This document shows, piece after piece, positions 33,179 through 45,525 of a DNA stretch of 64,000 bases. The DNA is taken from contig VFIW01000032.1 in the NCBI GenBank assembly GCA_006386115.1, positions 268,668 through 332,667 on the forward strand. Direction: 5' to 3'. The position numbers and the translations under genes were made by a program. Position 1 is the first letter of the stretch; each line of letters starts with the position of its first letter. The notes beneath the pieces were generated by a model. That model was not told where the DNA came from. It saw nothing but the letters and a program-made list of their open reading frames with translations, and did not search any database. The stretch comes from Globisporangium splendens (lineage: Eukaryota; Oomycota; Peronosporomycetes; Pythiales; Pythiaceae).

Positions 33179-33683
33179 ATTCGCAGGCTTTGACAATCGG
33201 AAATGCTAATGCGGTAGCCGGTCATTCCCAAGTCCACACAGTTGCTCTTGTAGGTGTACTGGCATCGTGCCAGTAGAGTATCTCCCACACATGCATGAAA
33301 AGTGGAGCGATGTCAGTGCTCTTGGCTCTCTGGGAAACGTGTAGACAGATCATTGATGTGAAGGCAGGTGGCATCACTTCTCGGTGAGAGTCTGGCGAAC
33401 TAGCTAGCCGAAGAGCAAAGTGGGAGGCGACTGCGTAGAACTATTACTGGAATGTGTCATCCAAGACGCAGTCGCAAAGCACAATTGAATGCGAAACTAC
33501 TGACGCAGGAAAGATTCGATCCGACAGATTGACCTCCTTTCATGAAAAATGCTCTTATAAGAGAAGTCACTAAACAGCTCGTGTGTTTGTATAGAAGAAC
33601 CCTCTCTTACAAAGAGGTTTTCTCCTCTTTTGACTCCATCCAAATCGGATCTTGAAACAGCAAAAATCGTTTCACACAGTGAA
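33179..33683. other. Intergenic region before TMEM128-like gene
   Basis: No gene or strong repeat recognised; expected to hold the promoter of the gene starting at 33684. Confidence 0.5.
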
Positions 33684-34413
33684 ATGGCACGAAAAGGACA
33701 CGTCGATCCCCCACAGCAGCATCAGCCAAGAGCACACAACATGAGTGCCCGCGCGCGATTGAACCAGCGCGTGCCGCAGGCCGAGGTCGGCGCGCTGAGC
33801 ACGGGTCACGCGAGCCCCAACTCCGAGGTGAGCGCGCACGTCGGCAGCTTCGACGACGACGAGTTCGATTCGAACGACGATGACGACGACGCGGGCGACG
33901 ACGACGAGACGGACGAGATGCTCAAGAAGCGCAAGAAACAGAAGGCGCGCTCCCAGCATGCCGCCGCGTGGAGCACCAAGTTGCACGCGCTCATCTGGAT
34001 CGTTGCGGCCGGCTCGGTCGCGTACGCCATCGACTTCTTCCATGTCATCTTCTCGGATCCGCGCATCAACAAGTACGCTGTCCATTAGCGCATTCAATGA
34101 CTGCTGTGAACGTGCGCTGACGTTGGTCTGTTTTATCATCAGGTGGTATTTCCATGTCGGGCTGATCTGTATGGGCGTCAACATCTGCATCACAGCGTAC
34201 TTGGCGATCTACTTGCCGTACATCAAGCGCATCCACCTCGAGTGGAACGTGTACTGTCCGCGCATGATCCCCACGGCGATGGTCGTAGGCGCGGTCGCGA
34301 CGTTCGCGTTCATCTTCGCGTTCTGGCCGGTCTGGGGACTCTTCACGCCTGGTCTGCTCGCGCTGTTCTTCATCGGCTCCCTCATGACGGCGCACTTCCT
34401 GCCTTCGATATAA
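33684..34413 (+). CDS. TMEM128-like four-helix membrane protein
   Basis: Two exons, 33684-34072 and 34143-34413, give 219 residues. An alternative in-frame ATG lies at 33741. A disordered N-terminus with an acidic Asp-rich run (SFDDDEFDSNDDDDD) and a basic patch (KKRKKQKAR) is followed by four hydrophobic helices: ALIWIVAAGSVAYAIDFF, WYFHVGLICMGVNICITAYL, MVVGAVATFAFIFAFWPVW and LLALFFIGSLMTAHFLP. Spacing and sequence resemble eukaryotic TMEM128, a small endomembrane protein of unclear function. The family call is by pattern memory, so moderate. The stop is followed by a GA-rich tract. Confidence 0.65.
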
Positions 34414-34530
34414 TTACTGGGAGAGAGAGAAAGAGAGAGGCAATAAAGAGAGAATACTTGTATACACATGAATGCACCTCCATTAAATAAAAGCTTCTTG
34501 CTGCCGTCTTCTTGTTGTTGCTCTTTTTGT

Positions 34531-35700
34531 CTATGGCACGATGGAATTGGTGTCGCACTCGTGGCAGACAATGCGGACCGCGTCGCAGGAGCCAAAGTAC
34601 TGGTCGCTCACTTGAGCCTTTTCAAATGACGGGTCTGCGCAACAGCGTTCACTGCAACGAACAAGTAAAGTAACAAACGTGAACGTGAGTCGAATTGAGT
34701 CTGTAAGACACGTTTATCATAAAGCAAACTTACCGATGAGCCATAAACGCATTGGCGATGATTTCCTGGAAGTCCTCGAGCACGCCGTGGAACGGCTCCT
34801 GCTGCATCTGGTAGGAAAAGCCGCACGCGCAGGCAATTGCTGGCGCGTACGACCCGGACGTCGTTGTCTCTTTGAGCGAGCCAATTTTGCAGATCGGACA
34901 CAGCACATGCATCCCTCCTAGAAATCAAAGCACCAACACCAGCAACAAAAATCGCCAAAGTGAACACACTAACTCAACTTTCCTAGCAAGGTGGGGAACG
35001 TACCGTGTCCCCCGCCGTAGGTGCCGTCACACTCTTCAACGTCCTCGTCCCCGAAGTAGACCTCCGACTCACCGAGGTCCATGCCTGCGAGCATCGCTTC
35101 GAGTGACGCTTCCTCGAACTCGACCATTTGCTGCGCCAACTGCTCTTCCGTCGTGTCCACGCCGGCGTCGCCGTACATCTCGGCGAGCAGCTCGTCCTCG
35201 AGCGAATGCACAATGTCCAGATAGTCGTCTTCCGATAACTTTCCAGCCGCCACAAGTTCTTCAATGGACGCGTAATTCAGATCGGCGTCTTCGTCCATAT
35301 CTTCTTCCGTGTGTTGTCCTGATTGCTGGTGTCCAGATTCTTCCTGGACACTCATTCTCGCGTCATCGCTCTGCAAATCAAACACCGGGTGGCGACCACC
35401 ACTCGCTCGCTGGGTCTTTCGGGGGTGACGATGCATCGAACTGCTGGGACCAGAGTGCATGGACGCATTCAACGGCTGCGCGCTCTCTTCGCCTCGCCGC
35501 TCTTCGGTGTACACCAGTCGCTTCATCTCGTCCGTGATGGACGTCATTGCCTCGGGCGAGCGCAGCTTGGCCAGCAGCTTGTGGCGGTCCTGGCGCAGCC
35601 GCTGCATACAGCGCTGCTTGAGCTGGTCCTTCCACACGGGCGGCGACAGCGACGTGCGGAACACGCCCTTGAGCTGCTCGTGGCGGTCTCGCAGCTGCAT
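34531..35700 (-). CDS. RPAIN: RPA-interacting protein (RPAIN-like)
   Basis: RPAIN proteins bind replication protein A and act in its nuclear import. Three minus-strand exons, 35700-35004, 34917-34734, 34651-34531, join in phase to 333 residues. The N-terminus (LSPPVWKDQLKQRCMQRLRQ, DRHKLLAKLR) matches the helical RPAIN N-domain. A long acidic central region follows (EELVAAGKLSEDDYLDI, EMYGDAGVDTTEEQL). The C-terminal zinc module is split over two exons: CPICKIGSL...CACGFSY, then RCCADPSF and CHECDTNSIVP. The Cys pairs are all present. Divergent neighbour at 36201 shares the upstream interval. Confidence 0.85.
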
Positions 35701-36200
35701 GTTCGTGTCAACTGTTGTCTGTTGTTTGTTTTGTGTTTGTGTGTGCGCGTTGATGCAATTCGGCTTTTGAACGAAATCGTCTATACTGAACGCAAGTGGC
35801 AGTTTGTTTTGGCGCGCACCATTGAGAACCAAAACGCGCGGGAACACACGAACGAGATGATGTCGTCGGAATGTTGTCGGAAGCAACATCAATGTGCATT
35901 TCTGTAAATATCTAGAAGGATGCTACCTAAACTCTAAACAAACCTACTGTTGCAGCAGTCTCGTGAAACTCTCGCAAACACAGCAGCTGCTGGGCGTTTT
36001 TTGCTTTGTTTTGCTTTTTGGTCAAACAGGCACAGTGTGGAAAAGAAAAGAAAAGAAAAGAAAAAGAAGGACCGAAAACTACGGAATGAAAATAAATTAC
36101 TTTCGTACCTGTCGAGAGGGGTCAATCGTGTCCAAACGCATCGCCACCACAGTGAGCTGAAGCCAAGAGGGACAAGCAAGACGCCTTCCTGCCTTCCGAT
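35701..36200. other. Divergent intergenic region, RPAIN / NST1-like
   Basis: Promoter interval for both flanking genes. Contains an AAAAG-repeat near 36044-36065; no coding region seen. Confidence 0.5.
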
Positions 36201-37957
36201 ATGACGCGGCGAGGCAACAAAGGCACCGTGACGCACGTGCACCGCGTGCCCATGGGCCACGGCACCGGCGGCAGCGGCACCGGCGGCTTCCCGGAGTCCG
36301 CCAAGGAGAAGGAGGTGCTCATGCGCAAGCATCGCTTCCTGCGCCGCGCCACGGGCTTCATGCTCGCGCGCAAGTACAGATACATCCAGAGCATGATGCA
36401 CGGCTCGTCGACAACGTCCACGACCACGACCACGACGACGATCTCGGCGTCCATCTCGACCACCACGTCGTTCACGCAGGCGTCGTCGTCCATGTGGATG
36501 AACGTGCGCAATACGTGGCACGAGAGCGAGTACGGCCGCGACTTGCTGAATGCGCGCTTGAGTCGGAGCGACAAGGCGTCGAATGCAGGAGCAGCGAGTG
36601 CGTCGTCGGCTGCGAGTGGGAGTAGCGACAGACATGACGCGTCGCTGAAGGTGTCGAAAGGGTTCACGCGCGAGGAGCTGATCAATTTCTGGAAGGAGCT
36701 GTCGGTCGTCGCGAAGCGGAGGCTGCTGCGCATCCGCCGCGAGATCTACTTGACGGCGCTGGACGAGTTCCTCGTGCGTCAGAATCTGTGCTGTGAGTGC
36801 CACGACAACGTGATCGCCGAATGGGAAGATCACGAGCGACGGCGATCTGGCAGTCGGTCGTTGCAGGACGTGTTCAGTGTGTTCCCGCCGTTTCTCGACG
36901 AAGAAGAAGATGATGACGATGACGACGAAGAGGACGACGACGAAGAGGAAGACGACGAAGAAGACGAGGAGGAGGGAGAGCTACATGGCGACGAGGACTC
37001 GGACGACGAAGTGGTGCTCGCAGAAGAAGAGCTGGTGTTTAAATATGAACTAGAGCGCGACGAGTTGCGTCGCGGTGTGAAGAAGAGCATGATCTCGGAC
37101 GAGTATTTAGCGGCGCTCGAGGTCGGGAAGCGGCAGGAAGACGAACTCTTGCGGCTGATCCAGAAGGAAGAGCGCTACATCATTATACGAGAGGACCACA
37201 CGGATTTCATCATGGATCTGATTCGCTGTGGCGAGCAGTTTAGCTACGTGTCGCCGTTCCAAGGCGATTACGACGACGACAGCGACGAAGTAGACGACGA
37301 TGATGACGATAGTGAGTGTCCTGGCGCGAACACGTCGCATCTCGCGCAAGAGTACCTCCTCGAAGTGCTGGCGATTAAATTCAGAGAGCAGGTACCGCAC
37401 GCGGCTTGACAGCTCTATTGTTGTCATGTGGATATGCTGTGCTAATCTATTTTTCTGTTGTTTTTCTGATACAGTTGGAAGACGCGTATCAAGAAGCGCT
37501 GCAGCATTCGCTTGCGATCCAAGCGGAGCTGTTGCGGGAGGAGATTGCGGATCTGCAGGCAAGCCAGAAGCCGTCGGCGAGCAGCAAGAAGAAAAAAAAC
37601 AAAGACAAGAAGAAGAAAAAGAAAAAAGATGCTGCAGCGGCAGCAAAGACGGCGAAAGCGGCACCAAAGGCAGGGAACAACCCCCCGCAGAAAGCGTCGT
37701 CGTCGGAGAGCAAGAAGCTCGCAGTCGAGACAAAGGCAACGGCGCAGACCAGTGGGAACGATGACGATGTTGAGAATGACGACGAAGACGAGGACAACGA
37801 GGAGCGATCTCCAGAGGAAGACGAGCTCGATCGCGAGGTCGAGGAATTCCGCCTGCTGCTCGAGAAGATCAGCACGGAGAGCAATCTGTGCAACCGCATG
37901 AAGCTCGTGCTGCCCCCAGGCACGTTTGTCAACATGGCGTCGGTCGGCTCGTGCTAA
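36201..37957 (+). CDS. Acidic nuclear-type protein, NST1-like (tentative)
   Basis: Two exons, 36201-37391 and 37475-37957, 557 residues. The N-terminus is Gly/Thr/Ser-rich. Residues about 155-215 (REELINFWKELSVVAKRRLL, LVRQNLCCECHDNVIAEWE) resemble the FWxxLxxxxR...CxxC block of fungal NST1-type stress-response proteins. A weaker alternative is the gametogenetin-binding protein 2 family. Next come long Asp/Glu runs encoded by GAC/GAA repeats (around 36896-36975 and 37265-37312), a helical region (QEYLLEVLAIKFREQLEDAY) and a Lys-rich coiled tail (KKKKNKDKKKKKKK). No enzyme motif. Likely a disordered nuclear or cytoplasmic scaffold; the precise role is unknown. Confidence 0.6.
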
Positions 37958-38031
37958 CGAACGACTCTATATGGAGAAACAGAGAGAGAGAAAAGAGAGT
38001 TGCGTCCAGCCACACAAAGAGCCACTACTCA

Positions 38032-38055
38032 CTCTCTCTCTCTCACACACACACA
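38032..38055. repeat. (CT)n-(CA)n compound microsatellite
   Basis: CT run changing into CA run between the NST1-like and RAD16-like genes. Confidence 0.85.
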
Positions 38056-38327
38056 AGAAGAAGAGCATAAAGACAAAGTCCCACATCCGATCTTTTTCGT
38101 TGTGGAGATGTGAGGCGGAGAGATCTGGAGCCCCGGATTTGTCGAATGGTCCCCAGTTTTGTCACGATCCGTCCCCCGCCATTTTCGAGCATTCGATCGG
38201 TGTCCGCGCCAAATTGTCCTGTTTTAAACATGTATCACTGCGTTCACATCACTTTATTTGCTTTTATATCAGTACAATACATATCCAAACGAACACACCT
38301 CAGTGTGTCTTTTTGTCCAGTGTCACC

Positions 38328-38349
38328 AGCAACAATGCGCATTGTTGCT
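38328..38349. promoter_or_regulatory. 22-nt perfect palindrome upstream of RAD16-like gene
   Basis: The core CAACAATGCGCATTGTTG is extended by AG and CT to a perfect 22-nt palindrome, 49-70 bases before the ATG. The same 18-nt core occurs at 56177-56194 in the QPRT gene. Could be a dimeric transcription-factor site. Confidence 0.6.
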
Positions 38350-38365
38350 TGCTGATTGTTTCCTT

Positions 38366-38384
38366 GCTCATTGTGCAATTTGAA
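38366..38384 (+). promoter_or_regulatory. Oomycete Inr+FPR core promoter of RAD16-like gene
   Basis: GCTCATTGTGCAATTTGAA is an excellent match to the oomycete initiator/flanking consensus, about 14-32 bases before the ATG at 38398 and just downstream of the palindrome. Confidence 0.7.
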
Positions 38385-38397
38385 GTCACAAGTCCAG

Positions 38398-41300
38398 ATG
38401 GCGAGCGTGGGTCGCCGGGATTCCACGCGTTCGGCGCGACAGCCAGCGAGCAACAATAACATTGCTGCAGAGAGCGTAACCAGCAGCAAGAACCGTAACC
38501 ACGCCAAACAAGAAGAAGAAGAAGAAGACAGCGAGAGTGATGGTAGCGAGTCGCCATGCTGCAGTCAATGCGCTGTGGCCAACCAGCGCGCGCTGGTGAC
38601 ATGCGCCGCGTGCGCCGCGCACTTCCACTTGGACTGCGCGTCGCCTCCGCTGCGGCGGCGGCCCGTGCTCGCGAGCGCCTGGCGGTGCGGCGCCTGCAGC
38701 AGTCGCACGGAGGGCAATGGCGAATCTGCGACGACGACTCGGCGAAGCGCGAGGAACGCGGCTGCAGACGACACGGCAGCCGCAGTTGAAGTCGTGGAGA
38801 AGGAGGCTAAGGAGAGTGTTGCTGGTCGTAATAAGCGCGTGAATGCTGGTGCTGCTGGAGCTGTGGAGCTAGATGAGCCGAGTAGTGACGTTGAGCCGCC
38901 CAAGAAGAGCCGACGACGCGCGTCGGCTGCTGTACCGGTTCAAGAGGCTTTCGTTGTGGTGGAGAAGATGGTGACACGTGCACGACGCAGTGTGGCGACG
39001 ACAAGTGCTACGACGAGAGTGACCAAGAGTACGTCAGTGAAGACGGTGCACAGAAAAGAAGAAGATTTGGGTGATGAGTCGGATCTGATGCCGATCACGC
39101 AGACGCTGCGCTCGCCACCTGGCAAGAGCACTGCGAAGGCTCCAGCGAGGAAAGAGAAATTGTCACGTGCAGCTGCTTCGTCATCGTCAACCGTCAAAGT
39201 ATCGGCCAAGGCGCCGCGCATACAGCGCGTTCGTGCAGCGGCTCCTGGGAAGCGGCAGCAGCAGAAAGCGGCGAAGACGGCGGTCGGCACCGACAGCGAC
39301 GACGACGCAAACACAGCTGGTGACGATGACAATGACAGCGACTTCCACTCGGACGATGCTGCCTCCGATGACGACGACGACGACGACGACGATGCCAGTG
39401 ATGAAGATGCGAGCGACGACGAGTTTGTCGCGCGAGGGAAGAAGCTGCCGAAACTCAAGAGTCCCGCGAAGAAATCGCCTATGAAACGAAGTCCAGGACC
39501 AAAGAAGTCGCCAGCAAAAGCACGCGCCAGACGGACATCTGCAGCAGCAAATGGTGACAATAATGAGACGGCGGCAACGACGAATGGCTCCACGACAAAC
39601 AACGTTGACTCCATGGACCTCGCATCCCAAGACGAAGAAGACGAGGAAGAAGTGTACACGGGACCTCGGTACTTTGTCGAGTACGCGGCCAATAATCGCG
39701 CCAAGGTACTTTTTAGTGCGTGCATGTAGTGCTAGAGGGCTGTGTGGAAGTTGGCTGACATGTGATGTGCTTGTGTGATATTTTGCTGCGTTGTAGTGCA
39801 AGCAATGCGAAGGGAAGTTGATGAAGGACGCTATTCGCATCGGAGTGCGCGTTCGCCATTCAATATTTGGGATCACAACGTACTATAAGGTAAGCGGATA
39901 TGTGCCGATCTCTCTTTTGTGTGTGTGTGCACCCTTCTGTGATTTAACGCTGCAAAATGTGTGTATGTGGATGCGGCAGCACTTGGAATGCACCCAGATC
40001 TGCATCTCGACCGCTGCACTAACTGCTGCTGCTGCTACCAACGACGAACCCGAAGCTGAGAATGTGGAGGATCAAAAGAAAGAAGTCATTGGTGATGTCA
40101 ACCCTATTGACGGCTTTGCGTCGCTCTCACGCGCCGACCAAGCGATCGTGCGCGCGCACATGGTGAAAGTCGAAGAGCAAGGACTGCTCGATGAGCGCAT
40201 TGAGCTTTCAGAAGATCATTACAACAAGAAAGCACGTATGGTCGAGAAAGAGCCCTCGCCATATCTCACGGTGCCGCTCTTGCCGTACCAACGCGAAGCT
40301 CTGGCGTGGATGACGGCGCAGGAGAAAAGTGCATATCGAGGCGGCATTCTCGCCGATGAAATGGGCATGGGCAAGACGATCCAAGCCATCTCTGTGATTC
40401 TAGAGAACGTTCGCGAAAATGCCAATGCCAACGCTTCTGCTGCGGCAGGTGGCGGTAAAAAACAAAAGCAAAAAGGCACGTCTGGGGAGCTTGTGCGAGG
40501 CGGTACGCTCGTTGTGTGTCCTCTGGTGGCGGTAATGCAATGGAAAACCGAGATCGAACGGTTTGTTGAGCGAGACCACCTGTCGATTTATATCCACCAC
40601 GGCGCCAAGCGAACCGAGCTGCCGTCCAAGATCGCGTCCTACGACATTGTGCTCACGACGTACTCGATCATCGAGAGTGAAATCCGCAAGACACTCGGTG
40701 GCGAAAAGGTCCCGTGCAAGTACTGCAAGAAGAAATATTTACCCGACAAGCTCGTGCTGCACAACAAGTATTTCTGTGGTCCGAACGCCAAGAAAACCAA
40801 ATTGCAGGACAAGCAACGCTCAAAGAAGGGACCAAAGCGGAAAAAAGCAGCAGGCGAAGAAGATTCGGACGACGAGGACGAGGACGACTATTATCCCAAG
40901 AAACCAGCGCCAAAGGCGAGACGAGGCAAGAAGGCGACCACTCTGGAAAGTGATGGAAGTGACGATGACGATGACGCCGTCGTCGCGCAGCCGAAGAAGC
41001 TGAAAGGGAAGTCCCCATTGCACCAGGTTCACTGGACGCGTATTGTTCTCGATGAAGCGCACTACATCAAAGACCGTCGGAATAACACTGCGCGCGGCGT
41101 GTTTGAGCTGAAGTCCGAGTACAAATGGTGCTTGACCGGTACGTGCCATGTACCTGTGTTGTTTTGTTCGTACGAAGCGTCAAAATTTGCCGTCATTTGT
41201 GCTCATTTGTTTGCTTTCCTCTTTTCGACTTCGGTAGGCACGCCATTGCAAAATCGGATCGGGGAGCTCTTTTCGCTGATTCGGTTCCTGCAGATCAAGT

Positions 41301-42984
41301 CGTACGCGTACTACCATTGCACCAACTGCGAGTGCCAATTACTCGACTTTCAGTACGTTGTTTGCGTGCGTGTGTTTGTGTATGGCCATCGCTTCCCTCT
41401 GACTAACTGCCGTACGCGTCTTCGCACGTGATTTTTCTTTCGCTTGGTGTAGCTTCCCGAATGGGAGATGCGTGAAATGTGAACATACGACGATGCAGCA
41501 TTTCTCGTTTTTCAATAAGAAAATCGTCATTCCGATTCAAAGCTACGGCTATGTCGCCGAAGGCAAAATCGCGATGCTGCGATTACAAAACGAAGTGCTA
41601 CAACATGTACGTTGTGTGCATTTGATATATCACGGAGCGGTAGTGATCGCAGGCAAACTGGGGTGACGTGCTGACTTGTTATTCTGTTTGGGTGCGTTGA
41701 TCAGATTCTTTTGCGTCGTACGAAGGAAGGTCGCGCAGACGACATTTGCTTGCCGCCGAAGTTGATCCGGATCCGCAAAGACCGTCTCGACGAGCGCGAA
41801 AACGACTTCTACGAAGCGATCTACACGCAAAGCCAAGCGCAATTCAACACGTACGTTTCCTCGGGCACGCTGCTGAACAACTACGCGCACATTTTCGACC
41901 TGCTGATCCGGTTGCGCCAAGCTGTGGACCACCCGTACCTCGTGATCTTCTCGAAATCCAACCCGGCGCTGCAACTTCCAGCTTCAACATCATCGGGTGC
42001 CATTCGTCCGGTGGTGGAAGAGAAGCCGCTACGAGTGGCGTCTGGAGAAGAAAACGACGACGACCAACAGGAGGTATCTTGCACGATTTGCCACGAAGAT
42101 GTCGAGGATTGCGTCGTTGCCAAGTGCGGTCACCAGTTCTGTCGCGAATGTGTCAAAGAGTTTATCGAGTCGCTTCCTGTGGGGGCTGAGGCGACGTGTC
42201 CATCGTGTGAGCAATTGCTCACGGTGGACTTGGCGCCACCGAAAGCTCCTGAGATTGGAGACGAGGTCGAGGAGAGCGTTGCTCCCCACAAAGCACGCCC
42301 TCGTGCCGTGGATCTGTCGCGATTCCACAAGCACAGCATCCTGCATCGCATCTCCGACGTCCACGCATTCCAGACGAGCACAAAGATCGAAGCGCTGATG
42401 CAGGAACTCGCACTGATGCGCGAGCGCGATCCGTCGGGCAAAGCGATCATCTTCTCGCAGTTTGTCAACATGCTCGACCTGATTCAGCATCGGCTGCAGC
42501 TCGGTGGCGTCCGGTGCGTCAAGTTGTCGGGAAACATGACGATGGATATTCGCGACCGCACAATCAAGGCGTTCCGCGACGACCCGTCCATCACGGCGTT
42601 CCTGATCAGTCTCAAGGCCGGTGGTGTGGCATTGAACCTGACGATCGCGTCCCAGTACGCAACATGTGCTTCATGTGTCGTGTTGTCCGGGAGAATATCT
42701 ACTGACTGCATTGTGTTTGTTCTTTTGCGTATGTCTGCAGTATCTTTTTGATGGATCCGTGGTGGAACCCGGCGGCGGAAAGCCAAGCGATCGACCGGAC
42801 GCATCGTCTGGGCCAATTCAAGCCGATCCAAGCCACGCGCTTCATCATCGCCGGCACCGTCGAGGAGCGGATCTTGAAGCTCCAGGAGAAAAAGCGGCTG
42901 ATCTTTGAAGGCACGGTCGGCGCGAGCGTGAGCGCCGTGTGCCGCCTCACGGCCGAAGATCTGCGTTTCTTGTTCTCCAAGTAA
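38398..42984 (+). CDS. RAD16-like SNF2 ATPase with PHD, PARP-type and RING zinc fingers
   Basis: SWI2/SNF2 translocase with a RING E3 domain, the RAD16/RAD5/HLTF pattern of global-genome repair or damage tolerance. Seven exons, 38398-39705, 39797-39889, 39980-41138, 41238-41352, 41453-41606, 41705-42654, 42741-42984, join to 1340 residues. In order: PHD finger (CCSQCAVAN...[12 protein letters not shown]...CGAC, residues 54-103); acidic and basic low-complexity; PARP-type zinc finger (CKQCEGK...HLEC, 437-471, split over three exons); SNF2 N-lobe with [20 protein letters not shown] and LDEAH. A C2HC-like finger insertion lies between motifs I and II ([10 protein letters not shown]...HNKYFC, near 712-733). 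The RING ([11 protein letters not shown]...[10 protein letters not shown]...CPSC, near 1069-1112) is followed by the helicase C domain with [22 protein letters not shown]. The RRTKEGR linker and [12 protein letters not shown] are also present. Confidence 0.92.
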
Positions 42985-43289
42985 CTGAAAGGGAGAAACC
43001 ACGACAGAAGGATTGTGAGTTGGCTCATTCTCGCCTATGCATTCATATATAAAGTGCATGCTTACGCACGTATACACTGAGCAACGAGTTGCGACAGCTG
43101 TATTCCAAACACATCGTTCATGCTCCGATTGCAACTTAACACTAGCATCCATCAAATTCAAGTGGAAAGAAACTGAACTGACCTCTTGACAACCGCGATA
43201 AGTGTTGGACAATGCCGGTTGTGCTTCGCCGCTTGCTGACTCGAAATTCGCGCGTCGAGACCAACACCAAAACTTTACTTCATATTCTA
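42985..43289. other. Interval after RAD16-like gene
   Basis: No gene seen; border between the housekeeping block and the CRN/coiled-coil island. Confidence 0.4.
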
Positions 43290-43400
43290 CCCCAGTTGCT
43301 GCACTTTTGTTGGACTTGCTGCACATCCAGCGTCAGCTGTTGTATATCCCGTTTCTGCATGTCTATCGCTCATCAGAAGAGCGGTATTGTTCGTGCACTG
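43290..43400 (-). pseudogene. Relic of coiled-coil family gene (copy D)
   Basis: A short minus-strand frame reads DMQKRDIQQLTLDVQQVQQK, a heptad-like helix resembling the MQQNIQRMQQGMR stretch of the ORF at 46519-47037. Flanked by stops in all directions. Confidence 0.4.
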
Positions 43401-43619
43401 CACCTCAGTGTGCATGTCGACAACCGGGTTGAAGCATTCGGTTGTCAAAATGCATGCTGAAGCACAGTCCCCCAACAATGCCGCTCCTCAATGGGCAATC
43501 CACATGCAGCAGGATATGCAGCAGCCCACGCAGGATGTGCATCACTTGGATAGACTATAGAGCAAGGTTTGCATCACCCTGACACAGTAGCGTACCTGCG
43601 GCAATGCTCGCGGACCAAT

Positions 43620-44009
43620 TCATCTTGTGCCTGGTGCGGCATCCTCTTCTCTGCTTTCTCTCACTTTGGCGAATTCAAGAATGACCATCTTCATGCCGCA
43701 CGCTCGATTTCCGAAATGCGATTTGTTGTCGAGCGAGAAATGGCCGGTATGAGGATTAGCGTGCTGTACTATTGTAGAAACAGAAGTCGTGCTTCCTTCA
43801 AAACCATCTCTTTCCGCAGCCTGGTCTTTACACACTGCTCTTGGTGCAATCTTTGCTTTGTTGGTCGCCACGATTCGCCAACTCACTATCGCACCTATAC
43901 CGAGGGCAGTGAGACAGATAGTTGCACAATGCAGACCACTTTCAACTGTATGTATATCGCTCCGACTTGATTCGGCAGCAGTAGTGGGAGCTTGTTCTTC
44001 TGACGTCAA
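43620..44009 (-). pseudogene. Relic ORF with a membrane segment and NPHTGH motif
   Basis: Open frame of 129 codons without an ATG start. It carries a hydrophobic segment (TICLTALGIGAIVSW) and a C-terminal ANPHTGHFS...GMKMVILEFAK region. The piece at 45809-46066 has a related FFNPHAGHS...STMKMATRLHY, so both look like remains of one unrecognised gene family. Confidence 0.35.
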
Positions 44010-44444
44010 TCTCGTCTGCTGCGGAAATTGAAGGCAGCTGCGTGGTCGTCGTCGTGGCCGATGCTTGTCTCAGCATTTCGTTCTGTGCACATGTCGCTTG
44101 GGGTCCGGAAAAGCTGCTGCAGTCTGATGAAGATACGGAGGGTAGACGCTTGTCGACGTGAGGCATCTCGGTTGTCGAAATGGCTACAACCCTTCCACTT
44201 TGTACCCATTTGGCAATGCACAAAAAAGGGGGATGTAGCCATTTTGGGACATAAAAAGTACTACCGAACGGAACACTAGCTTACGTTGCCTTGTTGAGCT
44301 TTGCTGCGAAGCCGATTGCTTTTTCTCCTGATATTACGAAAGCAAGGGCTCGCTTGTTTTGTGGCGCATGCAATCATTCAATACTCATGCTCGTCTAATG
44401 AACATAACGGCATGTGCTGCTCCAAAATCTCAACATTACAAGGC
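44010..44444. other. Unassigned island sequence
   Basis: No recognisable gene between two relics. Confidence 0.35.
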
Positions 44445-45088
44445 GGCGCGCTCCAACGCTCCTTCCCAATCCACACCGCAGCGGCTCGCAATGATACTTA
44501 ACACGACCTCCGTGCCACCTTCATTCCGGACGATCTGAGCAAGATTCACGGGCATTTGGTCGTTCATGTGCGCAAGAACCATCGGGATGTGAACATTGCA
44601 CTATTGCAATTGCCCAAGCAAGACTTCCCGATCGGGTATGGAAGTCGATTTCTTGTAAGTCATCAGCTCGTGAAACGAGCGACACGAATTAAACACTTCT
44701 ATCAACCATTGGGATGGACACACATATCTCGATAGAGATGACGCGCAACCTCCCTCATCTGGGAATCAAGCACACCACAAGCGGCTTGGATCGTTCTTTT
44801 GTCGCTGGTTTTCGACACCGGTGTGTTTCGCATGATCTTCTCGATCTCTTCTGGCCGAAGAAGGCAGAGGCTCAGGCGCTCAAATTCATAACGGCTCTCC
44901 AGTATGTACATATACAACTCCCATCCCTGTACGACGCAACTCAAGAACGATGCGCGGCCGCCAAGAAGCAGCACGAACACGTTCTTGATAAAAAGCCATC
45001 ACCGAACAGTCATTTGGCAAAGCGCTTATGAACTGGTCGTACCGTTCCATACCGTCTAAGGAATCGTCTTCAAACGCGAAGGACATGC
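44445..45088 (-). pseudogene. Truncated CRN relic, minus strand
   Basis: Minus-strand pieces match the intact CRN at 47463 from its post-Walker-B region onward: AFEDDSLDGMERYDQFI, then FERLSLCLLRPEEIEKIMRN and QMREVARHLYRDMCVHPNG (44702-44980), then NLAQIVRNEGG and VVLSIIASRCGVDWEGALER (about 44450-44525). Frames change between pieces and the whole N-terminal header and P-loop region is missing. The 5' limit of homology coincides with the start of the duplicated segment at 45087, so a rearrangement probably cut it there. Confidence 0.8.
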
Positions 45089-45525
45089 AGGGGCTCCTCC
45101 CGCACGATTCCAACATTGTCATTCAATATCGTACTCAGCGCACTGATGTCGGCATACTGCCACGATTCCATCACCCTACAGTCTGCTGCTGGGAAGAACG
45201 GCGCTAGAATCATATCTCCAACATTCAGGACAGGTAGCCGTCGAAGAGGGACTCGGACACCCGGCAGATCAGCTCCAACACCAGGATTCACCTTCCGGAA
45301 CGCGCAAAAAGGGACCGCGTCTTGTGGTCTGTCTGGATACACGATCGGTTACAATTCGCCACTTGCTGATTCCGGAGTCTCGCGCTGAGCTAGAGAGGGA
45401 TCGCATTGTGCTGACACCGCATATGTCGTCGCAGTCGGATGTATTTGAGTTGCATTTGTTGCCGTAGCTCTCGCCGCATGATCGGCATGCCACGTCGCAG
45501 GAGGCGTATCTCTCGTCGTAATTGA
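45087..45525. repeat. 0.43-kb direct duplication, copy 1 (partner 49480-49910)
   Basis: 439 bases nearly identical to 49480-49910 in the same orientation. The main difference is an 8-base gap near 45236/49627 plus a few substitutions. It carries the C-terminal part of a minus-strand coiled-coil family gene. Confidence 0.9.

Noticed and set aside
35934..36833. 299-codon minus-strand ORF over the NST1-like gene
   Set aside because: His/Arg-rich antisense frame of a Thr/Ser/Asp-rich coding sequence; no start context or motif.
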